Source: Bacteroidota bacterium (GTDB lineage Bacteria > Bacteroidota > Ignavibacteria > SZUA-365 > JAADGX01). Taken from it: a DNA stretch of 15,655 nucleotides. Below are positions 13,489 through 15,655 of this stretch, in pieces (the first letter of the stretch is position 1; each line of letters starts with the position of its first letter). The position numbers and the translations under genes were made by a program. The notes under the pieces are model-generated. The model did no database searches, was not told the origin of the DNA, and was given only the letters and a program-made list of their open reading frames with translations. Where the stretch lies: NCBI GenBank assembly GCA_027021285.1, contig JALUUP010000110.1, forward strand, positions 1-15,655, given 5' to 3'.

Positions 13489-15141
13489 GTGAAGTTGGGA
13501 CTACCAAACAGACTGACAAGAGTTTCAATCGTGGATAAAAGTAGGTTCAGCTCCGACTTGTTTGCGCTTACCGTCCTTCTCCTGGCAGCCGTCATTTACA
13601 TGCTCACCATGCCGATACATTACGTTCTTTATGATCCCGTTCGTGAGCTTGGATTCCTCGCAACGGACGCATGGAAAATTCGACCGAACCATTTACTGAC
13701 TACTCCTCTCTATTCTGTTATACTGCGGCTGGGCAGATTCGTTTTGCCAGGTTTAAAACCATTTATCTACCTGCAATGCTTTATAATTGCCACGACTCTC
13801 GTGGGAGCAATTGGAATATATCGCCTTTCCTCCGCTTATTCTTCGAAGCGCTGGATCCCTCGGATACTCATGATTCAATTCCTTTTTTCATACGGAGTCC
13901 TGGTTCACGGTCGAACAGTTGAAACAGACATGGCTCCTCTCGTCCTATGCATTTGGGTTACGATCAAGCTGGTGGCTACGAAATCAGGCTCAACTGACAT
14001 GAGACGTCTTGCTATAGGTGGCGTCCTTTATTCGCTGAGTCTCCTTCTAAGCCTTCTCTACATTCTACTCATGCCGGCTTTCCTTGTTTATCTCATTTTT
14101 TCATTTCGAAATACAGGACGGACAGCGAAAGCCATACTCACGTTCATTACACCTTTTCTTGTTATTGTATTAATTTCCTACAGCATTATTCCGGCACTTT
14201 CAGGACAAATCTCCTCGGTCACGGAATTCTTCCACTGGATCTCCACGCATCCCGATGCCAAGCTACTCACCCACTTCTCTTTTGGAGCTGAATCCATGTT
14301 CAGAAGTGCAAGCGGTTTTCTGTCAATGCTGGTTAATTTAAAAGGAGTCACAACCTGGTTTAAACTCTTGTTGCGTGGTGAGGCTCCCCCTGACATCGAT
14401 TATCTCATGATCATAAAGCTGTTTTTCTCCATCGGGATCGGAGCTCTCCTTCTCGGATCGAGCCTGAAGGGAACCAGAAAAAATATCGCCATCGGTTTAT
14501 CCCATTGGATTACATTCATTATCGTTTTTCTCTTTGGTTCATTCTGGTTGGGAAGCGATCCACAGTTTTGGCTCCCCATATTTCCCTTTCTCGTCCTGAC
14601 AGTTACACTCGGTATCTCAAACCTCACATCAAACAGAGCCAAGAAATTCACGAAAACATCCCTTCTCTTTGGATTGGTTCTACTCCCTTTTATCAATCTC
14701 CCTGTTCGCGAACCATCCATACTGTTCCCCAAAGGCGACTCTTTACACCAAACTGCACTGACAATGAAAAATCACCTCAAACCCCACGACGTCGTATTCA
14801 CACCGGGCGGTGGGTGGGTAATGGCGACAAGAAAACTGCAACCCGACGTTGACGTGATACTTCTTATCGACGAGGTCCGCCTCCCAGTTGAGACTTCCAC
14901 ACAATTCTCACAGGCCCTGGTTAATGCAATCGAACGAAATCTCGACGATGGGAAACGCGTTTTCTTCGATGGATTAATCGGACGCACTCGATTCAACCAT
15001 GTTGGTCCGTGGGAGATTGTGGCGAGTTTCAGGGGTGTGGATAGATCAAAGTTGGCCAATTTACTCTCGCAGTATTTTTCCATCGATTCGATCCCTTCGA
15101 TTCCGAAAAACCAACTGGTTCAAATACGAAAGAAACAATAG
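13489..15141 (+). CDS. Multi-pass membrane protein, probable GT-C type glycosyltransferase-like
   Basis: The 550-residue protein has about nine hydrophobic segments between residues 23 and 403 (for example 23-41, 92-111, 126-138, 174-206, 215-236, 307-323, 335-352, 360-377 and 390-404), then a soluble domain of ~140 residues. The first loop after helix 1 is long and acidic (YDPVRELGFLATD, 48-60), as in the GT-C fold of PMT/ArnT-like enzymes that transfer sugars from polyprenyl carriers, and GSDPQFWLPIFPFLVL (355-370) also recalls that group. Sugar and acceptor are unknown, and the assignment is an inference from architecture. The GTG at 13489 has only a distant GAGAG; a GTG at 13531 with AAGAG eight bases before it is an alternative that would drop 14 residues. 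The gene is AT-richer than most neighbours (a sampled line is about 42% GC). Confidence 0.8.
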   Translation: MKLGLPNRLTRVSIVDKSRFSSDLFALTVLLLAAVIYMLTMPIHYVLYDPVRELGFLATDAWKIRPNHLLTTPLYSVILRLGRFVLPGLKPFIYLQCFIIATTLVGAIGIYRLSSAYSSKRWIPRILMIQFLFSYGVLVHGRTVETDMAPLVLCIWVTIKLVATKSGSTDMRRLAIGGVLYSLSLLLSLLYILLMPAFLVYLIFSFRNTGRTAKAILTFITPFLVIVLISYSIIPALSGQISSVTEFFHWISTHPDAKLLTHFSFGAESMFRSASGFLSMLVNLKGVTTWFKLLLRGEAPPDIDYLMIIKLFFSIGIGALLLGSSLKGTRKNIAIGLSHWITFIIVFLFGSFWLGSDPQFWLPIFPFLVLTVTLGISNLTSNRAKKFTKTSLLFGLVLLPFINLPVREPSILFPKGDSLHQTALTMKNHLKPHDVVFTPGGGWVMATRKLQPDVDVILLIDEVRLPVETSTQFSQALVNAIERNLDDGKRVFFDGLIGRTRFNHVGPWEIVASFRGVDRSKLANLLSQYFSIDSIPSIPKNQLVQIRKKQ

Positions 15142-15224
15142 CGGCATCGATCCTGCCAGATCTAGAAACTTCATCGCAAGCAAATCCCTCTCTTTGTTTT
15201 GATCACAAGCAGGTATTACAGTGC

Positions 15225-15255
15225 TTGACAAAGCTCCATCGATTCCGTAGCTTGC
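15225..15255 (+). promoter_or_regulatory. Putative promoter of the right-edge secreted-protein gene
   Basis: TTGACA (15225-15230), a perfect sigma-70-type -35 box, is followed after 17 bases by TAGCTTGC (15248-15255), close to TAnnTTTG. It lies about 77 bases before the ATG at 15332 and shows that this gene is transcribed apart from the membrane-protein gene. Confidence 0.5.
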
Positions 15256-15331
15256 TGTGCATCATTGCTCCTGCGCTTCCTCTCATATCCTGCCGAGTAA
15301 GTTTCAATTCTCAGTCGAACACTTCAGTTCA

Positions 15332-15655
15332 ATGCTAAAAAGCGTTCGCTCAATCTTCAGTAGCCGTCGGGGTATCATTGTGAAAGCGATAGCGCTCGTA
15401 CTTCTTCTCCTTACCGCCAACCTTTTTCCTCTTTATGCCCAGGGTGAGAAGCAATTTTACATGAGCCCGTCTTCCATGCGCAACGGGTTCTGGAGCCTGC
15501 TCACCCCGGAAGCCGACTGGGATACGGTCAAACAAGAACTGGACGTGTTTTTAATGCATGTCAACGTCCTCAAGAGAGCCCCGGAGCAGCAGATCAGGAC
15601 CGCCGTGGAGGTGTTGAACAAAACAAACATGGAAGTAGGCTTCGAGGTCGGAGGT
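15332..15655 (+). CDS. Secreted protein of unknown function (3' end cut by window edge)
   Basis: The frame is open from the ATG at 15332 to the right edge, giving 108 residues of N-terminus. A GTG at 15380 is an equally possible start: it would give a compact signal peptide beginning with Lys-Ala (KAIALVLLLLTANLFPLYAQ), with GGGG seven bases upstream, whereas the ATG has no clear ribosome binding site. After cleavage near LYAQ, the mature part begins QFYMSPSSMRNGFWSLL and continues with a helix (WDTVKQELDVFLMHVNVLK) and a strand-like MEVGFEVGG. That beta-alpha-beta order would suit the beginning of a TIM barrel, but I do not recognise the family. A putative promoter lies upstream. Confidence 0.75.
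   Translation, partial: MLKSVRSIFSSRRGIIVKAIALVLLLLTANLFPLYAQGEKQFYMSPSSMRNGFWSLLTPEADWDTVKQELDVFLMHVNVLKRAPEQQIRTAVEVLNKTNMEVGFEVGG

Overview
The window looks like chromosomal DNA of a bacterium from the FCB superphylum (Bacteroidota, Ignavibacteria/Chlorobi or a related candidate lineage). The strongest clue is the secreted subtilase at 6505-9477, whose last ~90 residues form a type IX secretion (Por/T9SS) C-terminal sorting domain. Several genes also follow elements of the form TTGNNN-17 bp-TANNTT, close to the Bacteroidota sigma-A consensus. Unlike many Bacteroidota, most genes have recognisable Shine-Dalgarno sequences. Coding regions are mostly GC-rich, with two AT-richer genes (10655-12034 and 13489-15141). 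The phylum cannot be fixed from the sequence alone.

Layout. 1-1785 (minus): a secreted protein of unknown function, cut by the left edge, with a sandwich-like middle and a probable TIM-barrel, glycoside-hydrolase-like C-terminal part. 1899-3446 (minus): acyl-CoA carboxylase carboxyltransferase subunit (PccB/MmdA type). 3474-4289 (minus): a membrane-anchored coiled-coil protein just upstream, probably in the same transcript. 4290-4751: divergent intergenic region. 4752-5159 (plus): small four-helix membrane protein. 5325-6326 (plus): purM. 6505-9477 (plus): T9SS-exported S8 protease, closed by a clear intrinsic terminator at 9502-9537. 9588-10091, 10177-10629 and 10655-12034 (all minus): a DinB-fold metalloprotein, a CoA-binding-domain protein and an AT-rich PD-(D/E)XK nuclease-like protein, closely spaced and possibly one transcript read from the nuclease end. 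12374-13414 (plus): secreted DUF3179 protein. 13489-15141 (plus): multi-pass membrane protein resembling GT-C glycosyltransferases. 15332-15655 (plus): start of another secreted protein, cut by the right edge.

How the parts relate. purM is de novo purine synthesis and the carboxyltransferase belongs to propionyl/methylmalonyl-CoA metabolism; the matching biotin carboxylase/biotin carrier genes are not here. The rest is mostly cell-envelope or secreted accessory material: two unknown secreted proteins, the protease, DUF3179 and the membrane glycosyltransferase-like protein. The best candidate for an undescribed function is the lone nuclease-like gene with a base composition unlike its neighbours. 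No complete defence cassette, CRISPR array, insertion sequence, rRNA or tRNA was recognised.
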